Part shown: positions 1 to 10,680 of the stretch, piece by piece
How positions within the stretch are numbered: position 1 is the first letter of the stretch
Layout of the letters: each line of letters starts with the position of its first letter
DNA from: Halobacteriales archaeon YIM A00013
Lineage (GTDB): Archaea > Halobacteriota > Halobacteria > Halobacteriales > Haloarculaceae
Assembly: GCA_025041195.1 (NCBI GenBank)
Contig: JAKCFM010000002.1
Span: forward strand, 1 to 64,000
Length of the DNA: 64,000 nt
Direction: 5' to 3'
Notes under the pieces: model-generated
What the model was told of the DNA's origin: nothing
Database searches by the model: none
Seen by the model: only the letters and a program-made list of their open reading frames with translations
Position numbers and translations under genes: made by a program

Positions 1-1862
<1,862 letters not shown>

Positions 1863-1921
1863 CGTACTGGACTCGAGAACGGGTCCGGGCGCAAACTGGA
1901 TTGCACGTACGCGTTATACAC

Positions 1922-1965
1922 ACCGATCGTGGTCTTGGACTACGGTTCGATTCCGTAGATCGGCA
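1922..1965 (+). promoter_or_regulatory. tRNA-like processing element before 5S rRNA
   Basis: A perfect T-arm mimic (TACGG, loop TTCGATT, CCGTA) occupies 1941-1957. It is enclosed by an acceptor-like stem in which ACCGATC at 1922-1928 pairs with GATCGGC at 1958-1964 in six of seven positions. One unpaired base at 1965 acts as a discriminator, and the 5S gene starts at the very next base. There is no D-arm or anticodon arm, so this is not a tRNA gene. In Haloferax volcanii, tRNase Z is known to cut at a tRNA-like fold to make the 5S 5' end; the same role is inferred here. Confidence 0.75.
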
Positions 1966-2194
1966 TTAAGGCGGCCACAGCGGCGGGGCCAACTCCCGTA
2001 CCCATCCCGAACACGGAAGATAAGCCCGTCTGCGTTCCAGCGAGTACTGGAGTGCGAGAGCCTCTGGGAAAACTGACCCGCAAGGGTGGCCAAGTGCAGG
2101 TCGAGGTTTGCCAGCTATAGTACACGCAGGGTTCGTCCCGGTGGAATTAGCGAACAGACTGTCGACGCCTGTTACTGGTGGTTCGCCGCCTTTC
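1966..2194 (+). rRNA. 5S ribosomal RNA with a large internal insertion
   Basis: The 5' part from 1966 to about 2072 matches the haloarchaeal 5S pattern (ttaaggcggcc, cccgtacccatcccgaacac, gagcctctgggaa). The expected 3' strand of the terminal helix does not follow at once. It appears about 108 nt later as ggttcgccgcctt at 2180-2192, where GCCGCCTT (2185-2192) pairs perfectly with AAGGCGGC (1968-1975). The intervening segment, about 2074-2179, is an insertion. H. morrhuae 5S rRNA is known to be 231 nt long because of a 108-nt insert, which predicts an end at 2196; the 3' end is uncertain by a few bases. Confidence 0.92.
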
Positions 2195-2222
2195 CATTCA
2201 TACTTCATTCATAACTCGCCGT

Positions 2223-2253
2223 GAGCAACAGCTGTGTTGCTCGGGGCTGTTTT
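2223..2253 (+). terminator. probable rRNA operon terminator hairpin
   Basis: GAGCAAC at 2223-2229 pairs with GTTGCTC at 2236-2242 around a six-base loop, followed by a short T-run at 2250-2253, about 30 bp after the 5S gene. No tRNA-Cys, common after haloarchaeal 5S genes, is seen here. Termination is inferred. Confidence 0.45.
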
Positions 2254-2437
2254 CAGTTCGGGGAGCCACTGCAACATCGACGTATCGTCGATACTGGAAC
2301 TGCTTCCACCATTTCCACTGCCTATGCATTGCAGGCGTTCGGTGCGGAACAACTGGTATATGTGATCGTGTAGCGGCTCAAAATTCACGATTCAGATCGG
2401 AATGGCGTTCATACCAGCCAACGCGGTTGGTGGCCGC

Positions 2438-4147
2438 CTATTTTTCGATCACTTTGTTTTCGAGCACCAGACAATCGAGACCCATACCGTAAAAATCCTT
2501 GATGGCCTCGGCTGGCGTCATAACGATCGGCTCCGCGTGATCGTTGAACGAGGTGTTCAACAACATAGGAACGCCGGTAATCGCTTCGAATTCTTTGAGT
2601 AGTGTGTGATAGCGTGGGTTCTGTTCGTTTCGAACCGTCTGCGGGCGTGTCGTCCCATCGGTAGGGTGGACCACCGCAGCCATCTCGTCTTGCTTTTCTG
2701 GCTTCACGTTCGCAGTCGTGATCATGAACGGAGCTGACCGCCCTGATTCGAGATACTCCTCTGCAGCTGATTCGAGTATCGAGGGGGCAAATGGCCGCCA
2801 TCCCTCGCGGTGTTTAACGAACTCGTTGACTCGATCCCGGGAGTCGGCCGTTCGTGGATCTGCGAGAATGCTCCGATTACCAAGCGCTCGCGGACCGAGT
2901 TCGAGTCGACCCTGAAACCAGCCGACGAGCGCGCCGTCGGCAATCTGTTCGGCAACATAGCGTTCGAGGTCGGCGGGTTCGTAGTAGTCGATCTTGTTTT
3001 CAGAAAGTCGCTCGGCGATCTCGTCGATTGAAAACGACGGGCCGAGATAGATGTTCTCTAGTGGATCGATCTCCTCCGGTGGGTAATCCAGCCAGCCAGC
3101 TCCCAGTGCGAGTCCAGCATCATGCGCAGCCGGTTGAATGAACACGTCGTCTACCAGCGCGGATTCGATGACTCGCTGATTGACTTTACAGTTGAGCGCA
3201 ACGCCACCCGCGAGTGCTACGTTTGACGTTTCGAGTTCGCTACAGTGGTTTTCGACGATATCCACAACCGTCTCTTCGAGGAGCGACTGTGCCGTGAAAG
3301 CAAGATCCTTCTCCCACTGTGTGAACTCACCACCCTCAGTTCTGCGTGGACGATCAAACAGCGCTTCGAGCTGTTCGATTCCCGGATCGGTCCCCCACTG
3401 TTTTGTCAAATGAGTAACGTCGTAGTCAACACCAGTGTCGATCACATCACGAAGTGCCGATTCGATCTCGGGATTTGGGTTTCCGTAGGGGGCCAGGCCC
3501 ATCACCTTTCCTTCGCCGTTCGACATCCAGTAGCCGAGATACTCCGTGATGATCCCGAAAAACAATCCAAGACTGTTCGGATGTTCGTATGTCTGTATGC
3601 GTTCGAGTCCGTCTCTCGTTCCTCGCCAGACGACTGTCGAATCGTACTCGCCTTTTGCATCGATCGTGAGAACGAGTGCCTCATCGAATGGAGCGGGATG
3701 AAACGCACTCGCAGCGTGGCAGGCGTGGTGGGGTTTCGTCTCAATCTGTGGAACTGAGCCATCAAATTTCGCGAGTTCGTTTTCAATCTGCTGTGTTGGA
3801 TATAACTTCCCGCGAATTTGTGTGATGACAGTTTCTTCGAGCGATGCCAGTCGTTTCGGCCAGCTATCAGCAGTGAGCGCCGTCTGGATGTAATGTGGGA
3901 GGATGTTCGTTTGAAGCGATGGATCGTATGGGAGGATGATTCTATCGAGGGCTCCCATAGATAGCTCTCCGTAGTCGAGACAGGCCTCGATTGCATTGTG
4001 CGGAAACGTATCCACAGCGTGCTTCTGCCGAGTGATGCGTTCTTCTTCGACCGCAAAGCAGAGATCACCGTCTCGAAAGAGGGCAGCGCTTGGGTCGTGT
4101 TGGCCATAGAGACCAATAGCTGGTTTAAATGTTAGCGTATACGTCAT
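2438..4147 (-). CDS. NodU/CmcH-family carbamoyltransferase
   Basis: This 569-residue protein has the full length and motif set of the NodU/CmcH/TobZ carbamoyltransferases. These make carbamoyl-adenylate from carbamoyl phosphate and ATP and pass the carbamoyl group to a hydroxyl of a sugar or antibiotic. The Kae1-like N-terminal domain holds the metal-binding HHACHAASAF at 140-149 and TIDAKGE at about 161-167. The nucleotide-binding GGVALNCKVN is at 314-323 and the C-terminal GRLELGPRALGNRSI at 413-427. Initiation is at ATG 4147 with a hydrophobic strand next. It stands alone, convergent with the rRNA operon; the acceptor cannot be told. Haloarchaea often carry such genes in glycan or metabolite islands, and a MATE exporter lies upstream in the opposite direction. 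Confidence 0.92.
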   Translation of the reverse strand: MTYTLTFKPAIGLYGQHDPSAALFRDGDLCFAVEEERITRQKHAVDTFPHNAIEACLDYGELSMGALDRIILPYDPSLQTNILPHYIQTALTADSWPKRLASLEETVITQIRGKLYPTQQIENELAKFDGSVPQIETKPHHACHAASAFHPAPFDEALVLTIDAKGEYDSTVVWRGTRDGLERIQTYEHPNSLGLFFGIITEYLGYWMSNGEGKVMGLAPYGNPNPEIESALRDVIDTGVDYDVTHLTKQWGTDPGIEQLEALFDRPRRTEGGEFTQWEKDLAFTAQSLLEETVVDIVENHCSELETSNVALAGGVALNCKVNQRVIESALVDDVFIQPAAHDAGLALGAGWLDYPPEEIDPLENIYLGPSFSIDEIAERLSENKIDYYEPADLERYVAEQIADGALVGWFQGRLELGPRALGNRSILADPRTADSRDRVNEFVKHREGWRPFAPSILESAAEEYLESGRSAPFMITTANVKPEKQDEMAAVVHPTDGTTRPQTVRNEQNPRYHTLLKEFEAITGVPMLLNTSFNDHAEPIVMTPAEAIKDFYGMGLDCLVLENKVIEK

Positions 4148-4670
4148 TGATTGGTATCGTTCACCGTTTCTCCATGCAAATTACTCGATGATACGGATTT
4201 GATCTGACGGTTAATCTGATACAAACAGTAGCCATTACTGCTAGCGCTGTTTGGGAGATGTCCAGTGGAGCAGTTTTGACACTGGTGTTCATTGTATCGA
4301 TGCCGTTCCTACACCGTTGATAAATACAGGTGGGAAATCGCGATGGTATCGATATTCCTGCTCAACTCGTTCGTTACAGGCCTTGGTCTTCATGTAATAC
4401 GATATGGTACTCGAATAGGTGACCGAACGTAAATGCAACTATCTAATCTGTTACTTGGAGAAACCACTTACAATATGAAATTGATCACACAATATATAAA
4501 CATCTTGATATAATGTGTTGGATACAATCTATATCACACGCTGGAAGAATCGAATTATCCTGTTACTGAGCAGTAGCCACGCCTATCGAGGCATGGCTAT
4601 CACCAGCCTATAATTTAATACACGAAGTTTACTGTGCTGTGTTACATTAAGTAACTGGAAATACAATGGT
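4148..4670. other. AT-rich intergenic region between divergent genes
   Basis: This 523-bp spacer holds the promoters of the carbamoyltransferase (leftward) and the MATE exporter (rightward). It is markedly AT-rich from about 4430 to 4660. A short leftward frame near 4300-4420 reads protein-like but is only about 34 codons from its ATG and is not recognisable. No RNA gene or repeat was seen. Confidence 0.5.
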
Positions 4671-6167
4671 ATGCCAATGGGCTCTGACGATGACACGACA
4701 GTTCGACAGCGCGTTCAGACGCTCTTGTTACTCTTTCCGGCGGCACTCGGGAGACTTGGTTTGGTAGAGCACACGCGGGGTAAAGAAGCATTTGAGCTAG
4801 CGCTGCCTGTAATGGTTACAGGGACGGTTCGGACCGTCTTACGAACGGCTGATTTTTTCATGGTCGGTCTTGCACTCCCGGCTGCGGCACTGGCAGGGCT
4901 GGAATTTGCGTTTCAGTATTACTTTGTCGGATTTGGACTGGCGCTGGCCGTCTCCAGTGGAACAATCAGCGTCGTGGCCCGGCTCAAAGGTGCAGGACGC
5001 CATCACCGTGCAAATGTCGCCATCAAGCAGTCATTGTGGTTGTCAGTGCTCATTTCAATTCCGCTCGTGGGAATTGCACAGACGTTCTCCGAACCCCTCA
5101 TTGGCCTTTTGACGAACGATTCAGCAGCCATTACGCAGGGTGCAATTTATCTTCGAATCGTCACATATGCCCTACTGTTCCGGTTCTGGTCGATGATTGC
5201 CGCGAGGGCGCTCCAGGGGAGCGGAGATACACAAACACCGATGTACGTTAATCTGATCACTGTACCCACGAATATCGGGTTGAATGCGGTTCTCATATTC
5301 GGGTTCGGTCCATTTCCTCGGCTGGGAATCGCTGGTGCTGCGTGGGGGACGATGATTGCCGAAACGATATCGGCAATCATTTTCTTCTATTTGCTCGTTG
5401 GTGGTGAGTACGACGTCCGTCTTCGGCTCGGTGGCAGACAGTGGGATACGGCGTTGGCCAGAGACATCCTTTCAGTCAGTGCGCCGCTGGCCGGGAGTCG
5501 GTTGGTGGGAACGTTCGGACGGTTTCCATTTCTGTTCGTTCTTGCAATCCTCGGGACGCCGGTTGTCGCGGCTTACTCGATCGGTCGACGCGTCATTATG
5601 CTCGCAATGATGCCTGCCTGGGGCTATTCAACAGCTTCAAGCACCCTCGTTGGACAGGCTCTCGGGAGCGGTGAGGAGGCAAAAGCAACTGCCTACGGAT
5701 GGGATACCACCAGAATTGCGCTGGTGACACAGTTTTTGATTGCGGTAGTGATGGCGGTGATTGCTGGCCCAATTGCGGCCCTGTTCAATACGAAGGCACC
5801 GGGGCTCACCGTTGGTTTTATCCGCGTGTTTGCGCTGTCCGTCGGTGGGTTTAGCGTTGCGCGGACGATGCAGGGCGCCCTTCGAGGTTCCGGCGATACG
5901 TCCTGGCCGTTCTATGGAAAGCTGCTCGGGCTATCTGCGCGTCTCTCGGTCGTGTCACTTGCGCTGCCGGTCGGGATAGTGCTGCGAGTGGGCAACTTCT
6001 CGATTGCTCCTGGGATCGGTGCTGAAATTACAGCGGTTTTTGTGGCTATTCTTCTTGATTTTTATATTCAGGCGATGGTGAATCTCGTCCGATTTTGGAG
6101 TGGCAAATGGCAAGTCATTGCTCACCGAACTGGTGTCGGTATTGCCGACGGTGATTCGTCCCGGTAG
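4671..6167 (+). CDS. MATE family efflux transporter
   Basis: This 498-residue protein is almost entirely hydrophobic with about 12 membrane spans in two similar halves, as in MATE (multi-antimicrobial extrusion) carriers that expel drugs or metabolites in exchange for Na+ or H+. Recognisable family segments are FELALPVMV near residue 45, ALQGSGDTQTPMY near 180 and the matching second-half repeat MQGALRGSGDTSWPFY near 404. The paired GSGDT motifs are typical. A short hydrophilic N-terminus precedes the first span. Substrate is not predictable. Start ATG 4671 is the first in frame. Confidence 0.93.
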   Translation: MPMGSDDDTTVRQRVQTLLLLFPAALGRLGLVEHTRGKEAFELALPVMVTGTVRTVLRTADFFMVGLALPAAALAGLEFAFQYYFVGFGLALAVSSGTISVVARLKGAGRHHRANVAIKQSLWLSVLISIPLVGIAQTFSEPLIGLLTNDSAAITQGAIYLRIVTYALLFRFWSMIAARALQGSGDTQTPMYVNLITVPTNIGLNAVLIFGFGPFPRLGIAGAAWGTMIAETISAIIFFYLLVGGEYDVRLRLGGRQWDTALARDILSVSAPLAGSRLVGTFGRFPFLFVLAILGTPVVAAYSIGRRVIMLAMMPAWGYSTASSTLVGQALGSGEEAKATAYGWDTTRIALVTQFLIAVVMAVIAGPIAALFNTKAPGLTVGFIRVFALSVGGFSVARTMQGALRGSGDTSWPFYGKLLGLSARLSVVSLALPVGIVLRVGNFSIAPGIGAEITAVFVAILLDFYIQAMVNLVRFWSGKWQVIAHRTGVGIADGDSSR

Positions 6168-6246
6168 TCCGGTAAAACTGGCGCTTTAACTGGTTGTGAA
6201 TCGTACTCCGCCCGACTTCGAGTGAGCAATGATGGGTTGCGTGTCC

Positions 6247-7083
6247 CTACTGAACGATTGCAGACTGAAAATCATCATCGGCACACTGACGAATTACCTC
6301 CCGAACCACTTCGGCTGTATCTGTGGTGGTACCGTAGATGACAGAATCAGCGTACGGACTAATTTGGCGGGTCACGTCGACGAGGCGGTCGACCCTGACG
6401 TTCGATGCCGATAACTGAACTGTGAGTGGGATATCGAGTGCGTCGAGTTCGCGGGCAAATCCGCGTGCCAGTGATTCCACCCAGTACGTCGTTTCATAGC
6501 TAATTGAGCAGAGTGGAACGACAAACCCATCAACAAGGGCTGCAAGTTCCTTCGGATCGAGGCCAGTCCGTCCGCGGAGGTTTCCCGGATACGGATCGGG
6601 GTAGGCTGTCACATATAACTCGTCAGTACAGTGCGATCTGACATCTCGGATGAACTGTGTGATCGTCCGTGCACGCCAGGCTTGCCAGTCGTCGATATCG
6701 CTCGCGTTAAATTTGCGCTCACAGCTTTCACACCGACAGAATTGGGTTCCTGGAAAGCCAGGAGTGGTGAGTCTGAGCGCGCCGACACCTCCGACTGTAC
6801 TGATCCGCTCTAGGAGTGTGGTTCGGTACGTTTCGTTAGTTGGACAGACCGTTCCCCAGTGGTGTCCTTCTGTCTCTGGTTCTGCCCGAGTGGTGTCGGC
6901 TGTTTGCGCTGCCAGAGAAGGGTCTGCTCGAACGGCGGCTGTGTCGCCCCAGCAAGCAACGGTGTTGATAACATTTTCGAGTGGTGGTCGCTTGTTGGCA
7001 CTCACGTCGTCAGTACTATAGTGGACAACAGCATCCGCAAACGCGTCCACGAGTGCTTTCTCGCTCGTGAGAATCCCGTACAT
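6247..7083 (-). CDS. conserved protein with CxCxxC motif, possible TIM-barrel hydrolase-like
   Basis: The 278-residue soluble protein has no signal peptide. Residues about 117-127 read FCRCESCERKF, a cysteine cluster also found in several glycoside-hydrolase-like TIM-barrel families, where it follows a strand and precedes a helix. Alternating strand/helix segments such as DELYVTAYPDPYPG and IPLTVQLSASN fit a barrel. No clear catalytic acid pair can be assigned, so enzymatic function is open. It is convergent with the MATE gene (79 bp between stops). Confidence 0.6.
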   Translation of the reverse strand: MYGILTSEKALVDAFADAVVHYSTDDVSANKRPPLENVINTVACWGDTAAVRADPSLAAQTADTTRAEPETEGHHWGTVCPTNETYRTTLLERISTVGGVGALRLTTPGFPGTQFCRCESCERKFNASDIDDWQAWRARTITQFIRDVRSHCTDELYVTAYPDPYPGNLRGRTGLDPKELAALVDGFVVPLCSISYETTYWVESLARGFARELDALDIPLTVQLSASNVRVDRLVDVTRQISPYADSVIYGTTTDTAEVVREVIRQCADDDFQSAIVQ

Positions 7084-7246
7084 GGTGTTCAGTAATCGGG
7101 GTTATAGTGATAAACGCTCGCTCACGTGACTGGATCAACAGTGGCCATCGTGGGTAAGAACAGTAGTGGAAGTGTATACTAGACGTGGATATCCAATAGC
7201 TATTTCAATCTTTTTATTAAATAAATCGTAATTTATTACACCAACG

Positions 7247-7810
7247 GTGACAGCTCTCCAAATACTCTCACAGAATTCATCCACACGTCAATTACAGATT
7301 CGAATGGTAATACTGATATTTCCCATTGTCATTGCCAATCTAGCGTTCGTTACTCTCGTTGTTGAGTTCGCCATCCCACTGTTCGTACTGGGATTACTAT
7401 TGATACCTGCTGATTTGTTCGTTGGGCTCCTCGAGAAGAGTTGGCTGATGGTCGGCCCCGTCACAGCGGTGTTCATGTTGTGGCAGTATCGGTATCTCTT
7501 CCGCGACGTTCTCGGGACGGAGATGGTACCAACGGATACCGGCCCTGTCGAAGCGCTCGAAGCTACGGTTACACGGCTGGCGGCACAGACTGCGATCGCG
7601 CCACCGTCAGTCGCCGTTATCGATTCACCCGTTCCCAACTGCTTCACCATTGGCCGACGATCGAACGCGACAATCGTGGTGAACACTGGACTCGTTCAGA
7701 CGCTTTCGGAAACAGAGAATCGACCGTCCCAGCACCTGCCGACGGCTATCCTTTCACATCCGTCGGTCGAATTGCGGCTGAACAAACTCCAGGAACTGGG
7801 CCAGGCGTAG
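7247..7810 (+). pseudogene. M48 (HtpX-like) membrane peptidase with catalytic core deleted
   Basis: The N-terminal half (residues 1-165) matches HtpX-like M48 proteases. It has two hydrophobic spans and a cytoplasmic segment with the typical NCFTIGRRSNATIVVNTGLVQTLSE. At that point family members continue with the zinc motif HEXXH and a second pair of membrane spans. Here the sequence jumps at about 7725-7745 to SHPSVELRLNKLQEL, the family's C-terminal signature. No HEXXH is present, and the protein is 187 residues instead of roughly 300. The most economical reading is an in-frame internal deletion, leaving a protein that cannot act as a protease. GTG 7247 is the start used. Confidence 0.75.
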
Positions 7811-8013
7811 CCGCGCAGCAGTCATCAGTCAAACCGGCGCAAGACCTACCGACTATTCAACCAGGTGATGACCGCACCGTCGATATAAACGATGGATGGA
7901 GCAGTGAGTCTGGCACCGCACCGTTGATCGAAAGTGATCAAAACGCACGGCTGGCGTCGGACCGTGCGACCGCGTATTCGGAATCGTCTGTGTTAGCCAC
8001 AGGAGAACTCCAG

Positions 8014-8502
8014 ATGAAAGCAGTGGTCGGCGCTGCCTTCGTCGTGGAGGGAGTTGGATCAACGATGAAGGCCGATTTGGAAGGCAGTTACAATGGTGCT
8101 ATAGAATCCACCGGATCAGGTGCAACGGTGGAAGCAACCGGCACATTCAAAATTGGTCCGTATTCGGCGGTTCAGTCGAGCACGGAGACGCAGACGGAAG
8201 ACGTTTCGACAGCAAGTGTCTCAGAAGTCCAGCTCTTCGATACAACCGTTAGTGGAACGACAGAAACCTTCGAAAATCCACAGGTGATCGGAACACTAAC
8301 CACAACAGTTCCTGACAGAACAACGTACATGGCTTGTTATGAGCTGGGTTTCAATTTAGATGCAGCACCACTCGGGAGTATGGCTATCGATTTCAGCCCT
8401 GAAGGACCTGATCTGGCATCATCGACAAATCAACAGGTCACACCGGCTGCACAACCTTCACCCGGAATGCACGCGATGCCACCCCGTATATACGTCAATT
8501 AG
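8014..8502 (+). CDS. hypothetical protein, possibly the remnant of a longer gene
   Basis: The open frame extends upstream past 7811 with protein-like composition, but no good start is visible there because that part overlaps the deleted M48 gene in another frame. The first ATG in the convincing part is 8014, giving 162 residues. The protein is rich in Thr, Ser, Val and Glu with short alternating strands (MKADLEGSYNGAIESTGS, EATGTFKIGPYSAVQS), suggesting a beta-structured domain. It has no signal peptide or cysteine motif. I do not recognise the family. It may have lost its N-terminus in the event that damaged M48. Confidence 0.45.
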   Translation: MKAVVGAAFVVEGVGSTMKADLEGSYNGAIESTGSGATVEATGTFKIGPYSAVQSSTETQTEDVSTASVSEVQLFDTTVSGTTETFENPQVIGTLTTTVPDRTTYMACYELGFNLDAAPLGSMAIDFSPEGPDLASSTNQQVTPAAQPSPGMHAMPPRIYVN

Positions 8503-8631
8503 TGTATATCGGAACCCATTCTTGGGCGAGTATCAGTAGCAGATACCTGGAGGAGCCGATGAGAAATCGTACTGCTGTCTGGTACAGTGATTGACCAGTA
8601 GTGATATTGTGTATTACGTCGGAGTATTCGT

Positions 8632-9078
8632 ATGCCAACAGCGGATCCCCGCGACTCTTCAGTCCCAGTCTGGCCTGCCTACGCGGCTGGCAGCTGGGCA
8701 CTGGTGTTCATACTCCCCCACTTGTACTGGGCGGTAGGTGGCACGATCGGATTAGCGGGTCGTTCGATGACGGGCACGTTATTACTGATCAATCTTCTTG
8801 CTATTCCCTTGCTATTCATCGCAATGGGGGTTGCATTCGGTACCGTCCATTCATGGGGGCAGATGATTCCCTCTCAGTTTCTCCGTGTGACTGTTTGGGG
8901 TGTGAGTGTGGTTCTGAGCGTGCGCGGTTTCGGTGGACTCATCCAACGATTTCTTCTTGGCGGACACAGTGGTGGGAGTTCACCTCTAAGCATGGTAGCT
9001 GATCCGTGGTTTGTCCTGGGTGGAATCTTGTTTGGGCTCACAGCTCGGGCCTTTTCGCACCAATTGCAGAGCTACTAA
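8632..9078 (+). CDS. small four-span membrane protein (DUF3995-like)
   Basis: The 148-residue protein has four hydrophobic segments (about 20-38, 47-68, 84-101 and 124-141). The segment WALVFILPHLYWAVGG near the N-terminus resembles the DUF3995 family of small integral membrane proteins of unknown function. There is no signal or catalytic motif. It stands alone between a doubtful gene and aIF-1A. Confidence 0.65.
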   Translation: MPTADPRDSSVPVWPAYAAGSWALVFILPHLYWAVGGTIGLAGRSMTGTLLLINLLAIPLLFIAMGVAFGTVHSWGQMIPSQFLRVTVWGVSVVLSVRGFGGLIQRFLLGGHSGGSSPLSMVADPWFVLGGILFGLTARAFSHQLQSY

Positions 9079-9253
9079 ACGATATCGTAACCATCCGAGG
9101 CAGAACGCTTCTGGTTGCACGGTGGTGTTCCTCGTGGAAACTGGTGTTCGACGCGTGTGTACCACCTTTTTCACCGATACGGATCGAATTGAGATGAATG
9201 CACAACGCGTTTGGATACCAACGACTTAACCGTGTCTACCTCCTACGGAAGCC

Positions 9254-9538
9254 GTGAGTAAGGAAGAAGAACGACCAAATCTCCGTATGCCCAACGAGAA
9301 TGAGTTATTCGCTGTTGTGACCGAGCATCTCGGTGGCAACCACGTTCGGGTCCGGTGTGAGGACAGTAAAACGAGGTTGGGACGAATCCCTGGGCGAATG
9401 AAATACCGCGTCTGGATCAGCGAGGAGGATGTCGTTCTCGTCGAACCATGGGACTGGCAGGATGAGAAAGCGACGATCGAGTGGCGATATACGGAGCAGA
9501 ATGCCGATCAACTCCGACTTGAGGGTCATATCGAGTGA
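9254..9538 (+). CDS. eif1A: archaeal translation initiation factor 1A (eIF-1A family)
   Basis: The 94-residue protein is a complete S1/OB-fold initiation factor 1A. Typical stretches are [20 protein letters not shown] and [26 protein letters not shown], the classic aIF-1A core. The factor binds the small ribosomal subunit A site and helps start-codon scanning. Initiation is at GTG 9254. Haloarchaea often have more than one copy, so this may be a paralogue rather than the only one. Confidence 0.95.
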   Translation: MSKEEERPNLRMPNENELFAVVTEHLGGNHVRVRCEDSKTRLGRIPGRMKYRVWISEEDVVLVEPWDWQDEKATIEWRYTEQNADQLRLEGHIE

Positions 9539-9928
9539 CCTAGCGTTTTTATCAGGCTAACTGCCAGTGTGGCTGGGTGAGAGGACAGCAATGTCGTTCG
9601 AACGCGTTAGCTATGGCTATAATCGCTACATTGTTATCTACGCCTATAGGCCGTTCCAGGGCCGCATCTACTGGACTGAGTCTCTCTCCGCCTCGTAATA
9701 CTTCACCCACTATCGTACTCATCTTCTGAATATATAATAAAACACGCAAGTGGGGGATGATTCATATATACATATGATGAACCATAGACTCAACGGCAAG
9801 GCCTATGATTCAAGACACGGTATCGAGGAATTCCAATACTAATCGGGACGGGAAGGGGCTGAAGTGCCGTGCTCTTGTATCGGCCGTGGCCCTTCGCCTG
9901 CGAGTCCTAACGGAGAGCAAACGATAGC
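9539..9928. other. intergenic region with a doubtful short reading frame
   Basis: A leftward frame at 9552-9749 could encode 55-65 residues (starting MSTIVGEVLRGG) with plausible amino-acid use but no recognisable family. It is left uncalled. The remainder is AT-rich around 9720-9780 and probably carries the promoter of the reductase gene that follows. Confidence 0.35.
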
Positions 9929-10489
9929 ATGGGAGCAGTTGTTGTCGCCATGTCGATGTCACTCGATGGAATTATCGGTGGATCAGACGTCGATACCGAA
10001 CAGTTGCTTCACGAGTGGTTTTTCGAACCGTCCGAACGGAATGCCGAATACATCGATGAGTTACGAACCGCAATCGGAGCGGTTGTGATGGGTAGACGAA
10101 CGTATGAGGAGGGAGCCAGCGTGGACGGTTTCGTCGACAACCCGTATCCAATCGACCACTTCGTCCTCTCTCACGATGTCCCCGAGACAACTGCCGCCGG
10201 CGAGACCTCCTTTACGTTCGTTACTGCGGGTATCGAGAGTGCAGTCGAACAGGCATCTGGAGCGGCTGATACTGGTGTTGTCTGCATCATGGGTGGCGCA
10301 GAGACGGTTCAGCAGCATCTAGAGGCAGGACTAGTTGATAAACTGTGGATCCATCTCGTTCCAGTTCTGCTGGGGGATGAAATCCGACTGTTTGATACGG
10401 TCAATCCCACCCATATCGAACTGGAACCCACGAATGTCGTTGCGACACCAGCTGTCACGCATCTTCAGTTCGCCGTCGTTGGAAGATAG
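9929..10489 (+). CDS. dihydrofolate reductase / RibD C-terminal family protein
   Basis: The 186-residue single-domain protein shows the RibD_C/DHFR-like fold: SMSLDGIIGG near residue 10, VVMGRRTYEEG around 50-60, and the nucleotide-binding CIMGGAETVQQHLEAGLVDKL at about 116-136. Such stand-alone proteins are NADPH-dependent reductases of uncertain substrate, often called dihydrofolate reductase family. Its role may be pteridine or flavin related or detoxification. No operon partner. Confidence 0.88.
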   Translation: MGAVVVAMSMSLDGIIGGSDVDTEQLLHEWFFEPSERNAEYIDELRTAIGAVVMGRRTYEEGASVDGFVDNPYPIDHFVLSHDVPETTAAGETSFTFVTAGIESAVEQASGAADTGVVCIMGGAETVQQHLEAGLVDKLWIHLVPVLLGDEIRLFDTVNPTHIELEPTNVVATPAVTHLQFAVVGR

Positions 10490-10680
10490 TTCATGAAGTC
10501 ATGTCCGTCGCTTCTTTGGTCTTTGTTGTGACCACTTCGTAAGGCAATGATTCCTGTGTCCACTCGGAATGATATACTGTGTGAATCACTACCGAGAGCG
10601 GTGAAATAATTGCAAGTTGCGCTTCGGTGAACCATCCTCGGCCGAGAAACGAACCGAGCGGTCGACCTCCCCTCGTCTGC

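Noticed and set aside
1922-1965. a tRNA gene in the 23S-5S spacer
   Set aside because: Only T-arm and acceptor-like stems exist; the D-arm and anticodon arm are absent and the linker is 12 nt.
1966-2090. 5S rRNA pseudogene lacking its 3' end
   Set aside because: The normal 3' strand is found about 108 nt further on and pairs perfectly with the 5' strand, so the gene is complete with an insertion.
2438-6167. an antibiotic carbamoylation-plus-export cluster
   Set aside because: The carbamoyltransferase and MATE genes are divergent, with no other biosynthetic gene next to them; proximity alone is too weak.
10491-10680. small leftward gene after the ABC permease
   Set aside because: The frame overlaps the permease's 3' end and has no start or family support.
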